A DNA stretch of 64,000 nt from positions 1,387,189-1,451,188 of the forward strand of contig NC_009635.1 in NCBI RefSeq assembly GCF_000017185.1, written 5' to 3'. Within the stretch, counting starts at the first letter, position 1; each line of letters begins with the position of its first letter. Below the pieces are notes generated by a model, which had not been told where the DNA came from, ran no database searches, and worked only from the letters and a program-made list of their open reading frames with translations. A program made the translations under genes and the position numbers. Positions 9,252 through 17,939 of the stretch are shown in pieces. This DNA is from Methanococcus aeolicus Nankai-3. GTDB lineage: Archaea; AGJL01; Methanococci; Methanococcales; Methanococcaceae.

Positions 9252-9437
9252 TTTATCCCTCTTAACATAATAAACATATATCATTATATAGATTATTAAT
9301 TTATATTTATATTTATTTCTCGGCTCGTTCAAATTTATATATTATATATTCTAAAATAGTATAATTAATTAACCCACATGTCGTGTGGAATTATAGAAAT
9401 TTATTATTAAATGGGGCCCCCGAACACATTTTACATA

Positions 9438-10154
9438 TTAGTGTTCAACAATTTCTCCATCTTTCATATTTATAATTCTAGATGCATATTTGGCAAATTC
9501 TGGTTCATGCGTAACCATTATAACAGTTATCCCCTCTTTTTCATTGAGTTCCTTTAAAATATCCATAACTTCCCTGCTATTTTTACTATCTAAATTTCCG
9601 GTGGGTTCATCTGCAAATATAATTTTTGGATTATTTGATAGCGCTCTTGCTATTGCCACCCTTTGTTGCTGACCACCACTCAGCTGGTTTGGGTAATAAT
9701 TTTCTCGATGCCCTAAATTAATAATTTTCAATAATTTTTTTGCTTTTTTTATTCTATAATTTTTATTTTTTTCATCTAGCACCAATGGGAGCTCCACATT
9801 TTCCAATGCTGTAAGTGTATTTATTAAGTTAAATTGTTGAAATATAAAACCACTTATTTTTCTTCTAAATACTGCCCTATCATTTTCGCTAAACATTGTG
9901 GTTTTTTTACCTTTGATATATACCATTCCTTTATTGGGAACATCAAGAAGCCCCAAAATATTTAATAATGTTGATTTTCCGCACCCGCTGGGGCCCATTA
10001 TTGCAACAAATTCTCCCTCTTTAATTTTTAAATTTATTCCCCTTAGAACTACTGTTTTAGCCTCTCCTCCCCCATATATTTTCCATATATTTTTAGCTTC
10101 AATTAATTCTTTTTTTTCTATTTTATTTTCTATTTTATTTTCGTTTTGCCCCAT
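9438..10154 (-). CDS. ABC transporter ATP-binding protein (MacB/LolD type)
   Basis: A 238-residue ATPase with Walker A GPSGCGKST, signature LSGGQQQRVAIARAL, Walker B IIFADEPTGNLDS and a switch histidine in VTHEP. The DEPTGNLDS form is typical of the MacB/LolD group that energises lipoprotein or peptide export. I chose ATG 10154, which follows the permease stop by one base and has a GGGGCG ribosome binding site inside the permease gene; an upstream GTG at 10199 would overlap the permease by 44 bp. It pairs with the permease at 10156. Confidence 0.93.
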   Translation of the reverse strand: MGQNENKIENKIEKKELIEAKNIWKIYGGGEAKTVVLRGINLKIKEGEFVAIMGPSGCGKSTLLNILGLLDVPNKGMVYIKGKKTTMFSENDRAVFRRKISGFIFQQFNLINTLTALENVELPLVLDEKNKNYRIKKAKKLLKIINLGHRENYYPNQLSGGQQQRVAIARALSNNPKIIFADEPTGNLDSKNSREVMDILKELNEKEGITVIMVTHEPEFAKYASRIINMKDGEIVEH

Positions 10155-10155
10155 T

Positions 10156-11343
10156 TTATTCGCCCCGTAATGTATCAATGGGATTAAGTTTTGCCCCACT
10201 TCGTGCAGGTAAATATCCGCTTATTACTCCCATCATAAATGAAAATATCAAAACACCAACTATTAATTCCCAAGATATCCATGCATTAACCATTAAATAA
10301 CCAGAGGCATGGGCGATATTTTCAATAATTTTTGCCGCAATTATTCCAAATATAATTCCAACTATCCCACCAAATAATCCTAAAAATCCAGATTCTACAA
10401 TAAAAATTGCCAATATGTCCGTAGTCTCTGCACCAAGTGATTTTAATATTCCGATATCTTTTTTTCTTTGTAATATGCTCATATGAGTGGTGTTGGATAT
10501 ACCAACAGCCCCCACCAATAAAGATATTCCTGCAACTCCTGATATAAATAATGTCAAAACGCTTAATACGCCACCAATGGTTTCAGCCAACTGTTCAGCC
10601 GAAAGAACTGAAAATTCAGTATCTCCGAATGATTTTTCAAGTTTGTTTGATATTTCGTTTGATATTTTTGCCATATCTGCACCATCTTTAACTACAACGG
10701 TGATAAAGTTATATTCATTTTTCTTGTCAAAAATGTTTTCTCCCACAGAAATTGGAATCATAATTATATTATCATCTTGCTGGTTTCCAACCTGCCCCAT
10801 AATTCCAACTACTTTAAATTTTTTGTCCTTTACAATTATTCTATCTCCTATTTTTACATTTTTATTAAATAGGCTATGGGCTACACCATATCCTATATTG
10901 CATTTATATGTATCACTGTTGGATAACCATCTACCTTCTTCAATATTATATCCTGTTTCAGAATATACTTTTTTAATATTGTTTGGAGCTCCGTAGAAAT
11001 AACCAACATATTTTTTTTCGTTATTATATTCAATATCTGTTCCACCGTACCAACCATATACCACGGAATCCACTCCCCTAATATTGTGAATTGCCTTAAT
11101 ATCTTTATCTGTAAAAAAATGAGTGGGAGGAATACCAAATTGTTTAATTGGCAATATTGTTAATTTATTTCCCCCCATTTTCATCATTTCGCCGTGCATA
11201 TATTCTTCAACACCATATCCAATAGATACTAAACTAACAATAGCAAAAATCCCTATGACAATTCCCATCATAGTAAGCATACTTTGAGTTTTTTTTTGTT
11301 TTATATTATTAAATGCAAACGAAATTATATCTAATGGTTTCAT
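10156..11343 (-). CDS. ABC transporter permease (MacB/FtsX-like)
   Basis: A 395-residue protein with the MacB architecture: an N-terminal TM helix (MMGIVIGIFAIVSLVSIGYG), a large periplasm-type core domain of about 200 residues, then three C-terminal helices of the FtsX domain (including SLLVGAVGISNTTHMSILQRKKDIG). It forms a complex with the ATPase encoded immediately downstream. Such mechanotransmission transporters in archaea often sit beside S-layer-like extracellular proteins, as here with the divergent gene at 11500. The substrate is unknown. Confidence 0.92.
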   Translation of the reverse strand: MKPLDIISFAFNNIKQKKTQSMLTMMGIVIGIFAIVSLVSIGYGVEEYMHGEMMKMGGNKLTILPIKQFGIPPTHFFTDKDIKAIHNIRGVDSVVYGWYGGTDIEYNNEKKYVGYFYGAPNNIKKVYSETGYNIEEGRWLSNSDTYKCNIGYGVAHSLFNKNVKIGDRIIVKDKKFKVVGIMGQVGNQQDDNIIMIPISVGENIFDKKNEYNFITVVVKDGADMAKISNEISNKLEKSFGDTEFSVLSAEQLAETIGGVLSVLTLFISGVAGISLLVGAVGISNTTHMSILQRKKDIGILKSLGAETTDILAIFIVESGFLGLFGGIVGIIFGIIAAKIIENIAHASGYLMVNAWISWELIVGVLIFSFMMGVISGYLPARSGAKLNPIDTLRGE

Positions 11344-11499
11344 AATTAGCCCCGATATATTAGATTATTTCGACATATTATTATTATTATTATTATTATT
11401 AATATAATAGAATATATTAATAACTATAAATATATATAATATTGGGATCCAATATTATTTAAATAATATTACTTGTTATTAATAAAAACAGGGGTTGTT

Positions 11500-12786
11500 A
11501 TGAAGTATATTATTAATAAAAATAGTAAAAGAACAAAAAATAACAAATATAACTTTTTTGGCGTTGTTCTTGGTGTAATTTCCTTGATATTGTTAATTAT
11601 GCCAGTTAGTGCTATGCAAATTGATAGCCCGCAATATCGAGTAGATAAATTAACACCAGACGAAACATATCCTCAAATTATCCATCCCGGGGATACCGTA
11701 GATATATGGTTTAAAATAACAAATGACGACGATGACAATGTAAAAGATGTGAAAATAACAGTATCTCCCAATTATCCATTTGAACTAAAACAGGTAAATC
11801 CCATAGAAGGAACAGCAGAAATATCTCATTTAAATGGAGGGGAAAGTGATAATGCCTATTTTAAATTCCATATCAATGACAATACACAATCTGGAACATA
11901 CAGAATTAATGTCAATTTAATGGCAACAAAATATAAAAAAGAAGATGGAGAAATTGTAGAATCTCAAATCAATTTTACAAAAATATACTATATTAATATT
12001 TACAGTGTTGCAAAATTTGAATTAAATAGTAATAAAGATACCATATCTTCTCCAGATGCCAACGATATACAGTTATATATTAAAAATAAAGGAAATGGAA
12101 ATGCAAAAGCCGTAGTAGTTAATTTTAGGGGTTCAGATAATGTAAATATTGTAGGACCTACGACATTTTATTTAAATTCAATAAATTCTAAGATTAATAA
12201 AGTAATATCTACACAACTGTATGTCACACCAAAAGCAGAGGATAAGGTATATCCAATAACTGCATCTATTTCATGGGTTGGAGAAGATGGAGCTCCCTAC
12301 AATTCCACAATTCCAATAAATATTAAAGTTATTAAAACCATACCAAATAATACAGTATTGTTGTATGTGGATAGTTATAAATACAATCCGCAGGGTTCGG
12401 AAATAACCATTGGGGTTGCAAATAGGGGGGCAACCACAGTAAAGCACTGTATTTTAAAAATAGACGGGATAAAAGAATTAAATAATAACTACATAAAATA
12501 TATTGGAGATTTAGAGGAAGACGATTACGATACAGTAACATTTGATGTAAATGTACATCCTAATGAGTCCATTCCAATAACCGTGGAGCTCCGATATTTT
12601 GATAATTATAATAATGAATATATTATTTCTAAAACCCACGCAGTTACATTTGAAGAGGAATTAAAAGAGCAAAGTGAGGTTTATTATGCCATAATTATAA
12701 TATTGTTGGTGACAATATTATTGGCATATTATCTATATAAAAGAAATAAAAGAAAAAAATTAGAAAAAGGTTTTGAAGAAGAATAA
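11500..12786 (+). CDS. S-layer-like (COG1361-type) membrane-anchored extracellular protein
   Basis: A 428-residue protein with an N-terminal signal (FFGVVLGVISLILLIMPVSA), about 330 residues of beta-sandwich, CARDB/NEW3-like repeats (for example HPGDTVDIWFKITNDDDDN), and a C-terminal TM helix (YYAIIIILLVTILLAYYLY) followed by a basic stop-transfer tail. The ATG at 11500 follows AGGGGTTGTT and is preferred over the TTG-like start at 11473. It is divergent from the MacB-type ABC pair; similar pairings occur in other archaea, suggesting a joint export or sensing function (inference). Confidence 0.82.
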   Translation: MKYIINKNSKRTKNNKYNFFGVVLGVISLILLIMPVSAMQIDSPQYRVDKLTPDETYPQIIHPGDTVDIWFKITNDDDDNVKDVKITVSPNYPFELKQVNPIEGTAEISHLNGGESDNAYFKFHINDNTQSGTYRINVNLMATKYKKEDGEIVESQINFTKIYYINIYSVAKFELNSNKDTISSPDANDIQLYIKNKGNGNAKAVVVNFRGSDNVNIVGPTTFYLNSINSKINKVISTQLYVTPKAEDKVYPITASISWVGEDGAPYNSTIPINIKVIKTIPNNTVLLYVDSYKYNPQGSEITIGVANRGATTVKHCILKIDGIKELNNNYIKYIGDLEEDDYDTVTFDVNVHPNESIPITVELRYFDNYNNEYIISKTHAVTFEEELKEQSEVYYAIIIILLVTILLAYYLYKRNKRKKLEKGFEEE

Positions 12787-12828
12787 TAAATAATATAAAA
12801 TATTTATTATTTTTTTATTTAAAAAAAA

Positions 12829-13215
12829 TTATTCATTAATTAATATAGCATTAACTATTCCGCTTTGTCCAGGTCTTGATGTAACTTTTGCTTTACCCAT
12901 TTCTGTTTCAATGATTGCTCCTTTTGTAATGATGTTTCTTCTGATGTAGTGTTTGTTAGCATCGTTTCCAACTACATTTGAGATTGAAACTTTTTTACAT
13001 GTGTTTGTTTTTGGGTCCATAACATTTGCGTAGTTAGTTCTTAATAATTTAACTTTTTTGTTTCCACCAGCAACTCTTACGATTTTTATTTTTGTATCGT
13101 CTGTTAAGTGAGTTTCTGCGGATTCTCTTCCCATTTCTTTTTTATGTTTTTTAACAACTATTTTGTATTTTCCACCAGTTGCTTTTCTTCTGCTTTGTCC
13201 TTGCCAAATTCCCAT
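12829..13215 (-). CDS. rps8e: 30S ribosomal protein S8e
   Basis: A 128-residue basic protein of the S8e family, present in archaeal and eukaryotic small subunits. The start MGIWQGQSRRKATGGKYK and the C-terminal ITKGAIIETEMGKAKVTSRP are diagnostic. An AAAAGGTGAAAAT leader precedes ATG 13215. It is convergent with the S-layer-like gene and appears monocistronic. Confidence 0.97.
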   Translation of the reverse strand: MGIWQGQSRRKATGGKYKIVVKKHKKEMGRESAETHLTDDTKIKIVRVAGGNKKVKLLRTNYANVMDPKTNTCKKVSISNVVGNDANKHYIRRNIITKGAIIETEMGKAKVTSRPGQSGIVNAILINE

Positions 13216-13233
13216 ATTTTCACCTTTTTGTTA

Positions 13234-13249
13234 TAATTTTTATATTTAT
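13234..13249 (-). promoter_or_regulatory. Probable archaeal TATA box of rps8e
   Basis: On the minus strand the sequence reads GATTATATAAATAT about 20-30 bp upstream of the start codon, with an A-rich BRE-like stretch before it. The distance implies a very short leader that includes the AGGTGA ribosome binding site. Read by eye only. Confidence 0.4.
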
Positions 13250-13367
13250 ATAATCTCTATAATTATTCGTTTTTCAATAATTATTAATATAAGTCCAATT
13301 TTGAGAGAGTCATGCGAGTAGTTATAAAATATTAATAATAATATATATACTTAACTATGGCATTATA

Positions 13368-14312
13368 TTATATTTCAGATTTTTTATTTTTATTTTTTTC
13401 ATTTAATATTTTTAAAATAGCCATTCTTACCGGCACACCATAAAATGACTGTTTAAAATATTTTGCTTGAGGGAGCTCATCAACAGAAATATCAATTTCA
13501 TCTACTCGTGGAAGTGGGTGCATTATAATTAAATCTTTATCTTCCACATGTTCTCTGGTTAATTTGTATGTTCCTTTTACTTTCTGGTATTCGCTTAAAT
13601 CTGGAAACCGTTCTTTCTGTATTCTTGTCATATAAACTACATCCATACCAGTTAAATCAATATCGCCTGTTTCCGAATATTTTATATTGTTGTTGTATAG
13701 TTTATTTTTATTGTCTAAATCATCGGTTATTTCTTTTGGAATTTTGAGCTCTTTTGGGGCTATAAATACAATTTCAATGTTCTCAAAAAATGATAAAGCA
13801 TGACATAATGAATGAACAGTCCGCCCATACTTTAAATCCCCGATAAAAGCTATTTTTATATTATCTATATGTCCAATTTCTCGTTTAATTGTGTATAGAT
13901 CCAACATTGTTTGGGAGGGGTGTTGATTGCTTCCATCTCCTGCATTAATTATGGGTATATTTGAGTATTCACATGCCAACCTTGGAGCTCCATCGGAGGG
14001 ATGTCTCATAACAATTAAATCGGCATAGCCGTTAATTACCTTTATTGTATCGGGCAAGGTCTCCCCTTTCATAACTGAGGTATTTGCTATGTCTGTAAAT
14101 CCCACTACGGTTCCCCCCAATCTTTTCATGGCAGTTTCAAAGGATAATCTAGTTCTAGTTGATGGTTCGTAAAATAATGTGGCAAGTATTTTTCCATTCA
14201 TTATATTAGAATGTTTTTCTGAATTTAGGAGCTCCTCCATTTTTTCAGCTTCTTCCAATATATTTAATATTTCTTTTTTCCCGATGTCTCTTATAGATAT
14301 AAAGTGCTCCAT
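13368..14312 (-). CDS. pyrB: Aspartate carbamoyltransferase catalytic subunit
   Basis: Condenses carbamoyl phosphate with aspartate in pyrimidine synthesis. It is 314 residues with the carbamoyl-phosphate loop EPSTRTRLSFE, the QHPSQTMLDLYTI segment, the aspartate-binding region around IQKERF, and HPLPRVDEID near the C-terminus. It will need the PyrI regulatory subunit, which is not in the window. ATG 14312 is preceded by GGTGAT. pyrK at 48687 belongs to the same pathway. Confidence 0.96.
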   Translation of the reverse strand: MEHFISIRDIGKKEILNILEEAEKMEELLNSEKHSNIMNGKILATLFYEPSTRTRLSFETAMKRLGGTVVGFTDIANTSVMKGETLPDTIKVINGYADLIVMRHPSDGAPRLACEYSNIPIINAGDGSNQHPSQTMLDLYTIKREIGHIDNIKIAFIGDLKYGRTVHSLCHALSFFENIEIVFIAPKELKIPKEITDDLDNKNKLYNNNIKYSETGDIDLTGMDVVYMTRIQKERFPDLSEYQKVKGTYKLTREHVEDKDLIIMHPLPRVDEIDISVDELPQAKYFKQSFYGVPVRMAILKILNEKNKNKKSEI

Positions 14313-14368
14313 TTAATCACCAATAATAATGATTTATATATTTTAACTGTCATTATATTAACGATATT

Positions 14369-14491
14369 TAGTATGTTCAAAAAATTGTTCCTGTTTGTCA
14401 AAAGATTATATATGCCGAGATACACTAAATATTTATGATTATTATGCTTACGGTTTTATTGCTGTAATGTGTTTTTATTTAACATACTATA
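14369..14491. repeat. TIR intergenic element between pyrB and a DUF2304 gene
   Basis: Begins TAGTATGTTCAAAAAATTG and ends AACATACTATA; the outermost 10-12 bases are inverted repeats. About 123 bp, occupying the divergent promoter region between pyrB and the plus-strand gene at 14613. Confidence 0.65.
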
Positions 14492-14612
14492 AATAATAAT
14501 TTAATATGATATTGTGGTCAAAGGTTATATATTTATTACTTTACAGACATATATTATATAATTAAATCATATTAAAATTAATATATTTATATGATAAATG
14601 GCGGTGGGCAAA

Positions 14613-14969
14613 ATGGAATTTATTCAAATAATTGCTATTGTACTTGCAGTTTTTGCACTATCTCGAATCATACTTCAAGTTAAAAATAGCAACATGACAT
14701 TCGATGCGGCATTATTTTGGGTATTTATATGGATTTCAATATTGACCTCTGTGATATTCCCCTCCATGTTGGGTAAGTTGGCTATATTAACAGGAGTTGG
14801 CAGGGGTGTAGATGTTATTATATATCTTAGTATAATGATGCTGTTTTATCTATTGTATAGGACATATGTTAAAATGGAAAATATGGAGCGAGAAATTACA
14901 AAATTAGTAAGAGAAATTGCCATAAATGAGCGTGAAGAAAATAAAACAGTAAATAAAGTAAAAAAATAA
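14613..14969 (+). CDS. DUF2304-like membrane protein
   Basis: A 118-residue protein with three predicted hydrophobic helices and a charged C-terminal coiled-coil-like tail (YVKMENMEREITKLVREIA). This plan, including MTFDAALFWVFIWISI, matches DUF2304 proteins, which often accompany glycosyltransferases; no glycosyltransferase is nearby here. ATG 14613 is preceded by GGCGGTGGGC and is preferred to the ATG at 14598, which lies upstream of that ribosome binding site. The next gene starts 14 bp after its stop. Confidence 0.8.
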   Translation: MEFIQIIAIVLAVFALSRIILQVKNSNMTFDAALFWVFIWISILTSVIFPSMLGKLAILTGVGRGVDVIIYLSIMMLFYLLYRTYVKMENMEREITKLVREIAINEREENKTVNKVKK

Positions 14970-14983
14970 TATAAGGGGATAAT

Positions 14984-15175
14984 ATGGATAAAGACATGCA
15001 ACATGAAATATTAATGAAAATTGCACCCTATGTATCTAATATTGAATTTTTAAGGGAGCTCCTTATTAATTCTGAAAATATTGAAGATTTAAAAAATAAA
15101 TTAAATAATTTGATTGAAAATGAAGAAGATATCATAAAGAAAACAGATCTAAGAATAATATTGGACAAAATATAA
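14984..15175 (+). CDS. Small hypothetical protein
   Basis: A 63-residue, acidic, mainly helical protein (starting MDKDMQHEILMKIAPYVSNI) with no transmembrane segment. AAGGGGATAAT upstream of the ATG is a good ribosome binding site, and the 14-bp gap to the DUF2304-like gene implies an operon. I recognise no family. It converges with cbiF. Confidence 0.7.
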   Translation: MDKDMQHEILMKIAPYVSNIEFLRELLINSENIEDLKNKLNNLIENEEDIIKKTDLRIILDKI

Positions 15176-15190
15176 AATAAAATATATTAT

Positions 15191-15955
15191 TTATTTTTCT
15201 GCTTTTCTATATTCGGTTTCAAAAGTTTTATCATATAACTTAGAGTATTCATACCGTTTAGGGTCTAAAACCTCACCTACAATTATAAGTGCTGTTTTTG
15301 TAATTCCTTCCTCTTTTACCTTTTTAGCTATGTTTTTTAATGTTCCTCTGATTATTTTTTCATCTTCCCATGTTGCATGATAAACTACGGCAACAGGAGT
15401 ATCCAACTCATAACCTTCCAATAGCTCATTTACAACCTTATCAATCATGCCAACGCCCAAATAAATAGCCATTGTGGCCTTATGTTTTGCCAAATCGCTT
15501 ATTTTTTCGGATTGTGGTTTTGGGGTTCTACCTTCTGGTCGAGTTATTATGATGGTTTGGGAAACATCTGGAAGTGTTAATTCTGCCTGTAATGAGCTCA
15601 TAGCACCAAATAGGGAAGATACACCGGGAACAATATCTACGCCAATATCATATTTTTTTAATTCGTCCATTTGTTCTTTAATTGCCCCATAAATTGAGGG
15701 GTCTCCAGTATGCACCCTAACAACATTTAAACCATTATTTACTCCATCTACTATTACGCCAATTACTTCCCCAAGATGCATTGTAGCACTGTTGTAGATT
15801 TTGGCATTTTTTTTATTGTAGTTTAAAACTTCTTTATTTACCAAAGAACCAGCATAAATAATTATGTCTGCATTTTCAATAGCTTTTGCTCCTCTTACAG
15901 TTATTAAATCGGGAGCTCCTGAACCAGCTCCAACTATTGTAATTTTTCTATTCAT
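15191..15955 (-). CDS. cbiF: Cobalt-precorrin-4 C11-methyltransferase
   Basis: SAM-dependent methyltransferase of anaerobic cobamide synthesis. The 254-residue protein has the tetrapyrrole-methylase fold signatures VGAGSGAPDLITVRGA (N-terminal glycine-rich loop), RVHTGDPSIYGAI and PGVSSLFGAMSSLQAELT, which distinguish CbiF/CobM from other family members. Its start overlaps the 3' end of the PAPS-reductase-like gene by 8 bp (15948-15955), so the two are translationally coupled. The product would support the corrinoid used by the methyl-H4MPT:coenzyme M methyltransferase. Confidence 0.94.
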   Translation of the reverse strand: MNRKITIVGAGSGAPDLITVRGAKAIENADIIIYAGSLVNKEVLNYNKKNAKIYNSATMHLGEVIGVIVDGVNNGLNVVRVHTGDPSIYGAIKEQMDELKKYDIGVDIVPGVSSLFGAMSSLQAELTLPDVSQTIIITRPEGRTPKPQSEKISDLAKHKATMAIYLGVGMIDKVVNELLEGYELDTPVAVVYHATWEDEKIIRGTLKNIAKKVKEEGITKTALIIVGEVLDPKRYEYSKLYDKTFETEYRKAEK

Positions 15956-17273
15956 TAGTCACACACCTTTTTTCTATATTTCTTCTAAGTTCTCTCATTT
16001 TAGGGGGGAGTTCGTCCCATCTCCAAAATCCCCTTAATATTTCTTCTTCGTCATAGTCTTCTTTTCTTAACTGGCATGCCCACTTATCCCATAATTTTGG
16101 GTGGAGCTCCTTTACTCTTAAAAATTCACTATTAAGTGCCGCTGGACACATATAACAACCAATTCTTTCAAATCCTTCTTCATACATTGGATTATACAAT
16201 ACATCATTTAAAAATATGTAGCTCCAAATGTCAATAGAATTCCAATCAAGAATTGGGAATAAATTGGTTTGGGCATCAATAAATCCGCTCTGTCTTGTAT
16301 ATTCTAAATTTGCCCGTGCAAAACTTTCTAATTTTCGGGAGCCGTCTATTGTCAATATTTTTTTGTTTGGGTAATGTTCCTCAAAGAATTCTTCCAATGG
16401 TATCAATTTACATGTGCTATTGCACCATCTATCGTCTTTTGTTGGTATGCCTTCTTCATCCACTTCATCCCAGAAATTATCTCCATCTATTGTATGTAAA
16501 TTTAAATCATATTTTTTTGCGAAATCTTTTACATATTGGTTGGTTTCTGGATATTCAAGCCCTGTATCTATAAATAATACATCCATATCCTCCATAATTT
16601 CGGTAGCTAATAAAGTTGATACGGCACTATCCTTTCCACCACTAAAAGATACATTTATTACATAATTTTTATTTTCGTATTTTTGAATATATTCTACAAG
16701 AATATCTTTTGAATGTTGAACAAGTTTATTTATTCTTTCTTTGTTATCTTGTAGGTAGTTTTCTATTTTTTTAATTCTTATTTCATCATTTTTCTTTTGG
16801 AGGTCTTTTACTTTAATTCTGTTATCTCTTTTTATTCCCACTCCCAAAAATTTCCCCATATCAATACCAACAAAATAGTCCGTATTTTCTACAATGGTTT
16901 TATATTCATCAATATTTTCAATATATTCTTCTTTTAAATATTTTCCTTTTAATCTTCTTTTTGTTGGCACCAATTTTAATTTTGGACTTTCAAGATAATA
17001 ATAATATGGCGAAGGTGTAAATTTCCATTCTAAATCTAATAAATCGAACTCCATAGTTCCTATTTGAACATTTTCGTCCAAATAAACTCTTTTTCTATAA
17101 TCATCTCCTGCCAATTTCTCCAATAATATTAAATCATCATAATTGAAGTTTTTATTTGTTAATTTATTTAATATATCAATTTCATATTTTGATGCAAATT
17201 TTGTATCCTCTTTAAATTTTGAGAACATTGTTTTATCCATATTGTTATCATTATTATTGTAATCACTATACAT
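15948..17273 (-). CDS. PAPS reductase-family (PP-loop) protein with N-terminal extension
   Basis: A 441-residue protein. The C-terminal half carries the PP-loop SFSGGKDSAVSTLL, the LFIDTGLEYPET segment and a GCYMCPAA cysteine pair typical of archaeal phosphoadenosine phosphosulfate reductase-like proteins (MJ0066-type). The N-terminal 170 residues are an archaeal extension. Methanogens of this group generally do not use sulfate, so real PAPS reduction is uncertain; a sulfur-transfer or nucleotide-activation role is possible. ATG 17273 has AGTGAT upstream. It is coupled to cbiF. Confidence 0.85.
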   Translation of the reverse strand: MYSDYNNNDNNMDKTMFSKFKEDTKFASKYEIDILNKLTNKNFNYDDLILLEKLAGDDYRKRVYLDENVQIGTMEFDLLDLEWKFTPSPYYYYLESPKLKLVPTKRRLKGKYLKEEYIENIDEYKTIVENTDYFVGIDMGKFLGVGIKRDNRIKVKDLQKKNDEIRIKKIENYLQDNKERINKLVQHSKDILVEYIQKYENKNYVINVSFSGGKDSAVSTLLATEIMEDMDVLFIDTGLEYPETNQYVKDFAKKYDLNLHTIDGDNFWDEVDEEGIPTKDDRWCNSTCKLIPLEEFFEEHYPNKKILTIDGSRKLESFARANLEYTRQSGFIDAQTNLFPILDWNSIDIWSYIFLNDVLYNPMYEEGFERIGCYMCPAALNSEFLRVKELHPKLWDKWACQLRKEDYDEEEILRGFWRWDELPPKMRELRRNIEKRCVTNE

Positions 17274-17328
17274 TTTTTATCACTTTAATTAACTCTAATT
17301 TTATCGCCCTATCAAGATGTAGGTCATA

Positions 17329-17870
17329 AAACCGAAAGGTTTTTGTTTTTTATTTGGGTAAAAAGATTTGCATTATCTCTTCTGTTCTTTTATTATGTAG
17401 AGATATATTTAATTTCTTTTTATTTAACTTATTCCGCAAGAAGTCCCCTTCCGTAAGGGAGGGGATGAATTATGATAAAAACCTTCGGTTTTTATATATT
17501 TCCTTCGCTTCGCTCGGAAATGCGGGCAAAACATTTATATGGTGGTATTATCACATATAACTATGTAGTTGTAGAGGCATCTACACTATTATCATCTGAG
17601 AAGGCTGAGAGTGCTACTCAGATGATAATCTACTTTATACCAATTCTTTTTGAGTTCTCTACAACGGTATTAAGTCAGGGCTTGAACAAAATCCTTCGGA
17701 TTTTGTAGTTCGCAAATCAAAGATTTGCGATGGGAGAGTCCGTTGTGCCTGCGGAGGGGAAACCTCTACCCAGAGTTATACCTTATATAAAGGTAATCTT
17801 TGGGCAAGTATCCCCTATGAGTCAGGAAGCCCCTCCCGTAAGAAGGGGTAATTCACTTGTATTTCTATGT
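17329..17870 (+). mobile_element. Decayed IS200/IS605-like remnant with structured right end
   Basis: The 666-bp gap between two minus-strand genes is more G+C-rich than its surroundings and full of hairpins. There is a CCCCTTCC/GGGAGGGG stem at 17445-17464 followed by ATGAATT, and a matching CCCCT...AGGGG stem at 17830-17848 followed by TAATTCAC, the latter resembling IS605-type right ends. A plus-strand reading frame from 17730 encodes MSQEAPPVRRG close to this end, which resembles the C-terminus of TnpB proteins as I recall them. No TnpB catalytic region or TnpA remains. A degraded element or a TnpB-derived solo end is the likeliest reading. Confidence 0.55.
17568..17665 (+). ncRNA. Possible structured RNA (omega-RNA-like or other) inside the IS remnant
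   Basis: GTTGTAGAG (17568-17576) pairs perfectly with CTCTACAAC (17657-17665). Inside that outer stem a perfect 13-bp stem joins ATTATCATCTGAG (17588-17600) to CTCAGATGATAAT (17617-17629), and TGTAGA/TCTACA is an alternative small hairpin at 17571-17584. TnpB guide RNAs lie at the 3' end of tnpB next to the right end, which is where this sits. Transcription is not shown by the sequence. Confidence 0.35.
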
Positions 17871-17939
17871 CTCATAATATTAATATTTCTGCTTTTTCTA
17901 TTTTTTCTGTTAGGATGCATTTAAATTTTCCATATTCCA

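Noticed and set aside
17354-17708. Two overlapping plus-strand ORFs (68 and 78 codons) in the 17.3-17.9 kb gap
   Set aside because: They run through strong palindromes, have no good ribosome binding site and no protein-like composition; I treat them as part of the decayed mobile element.
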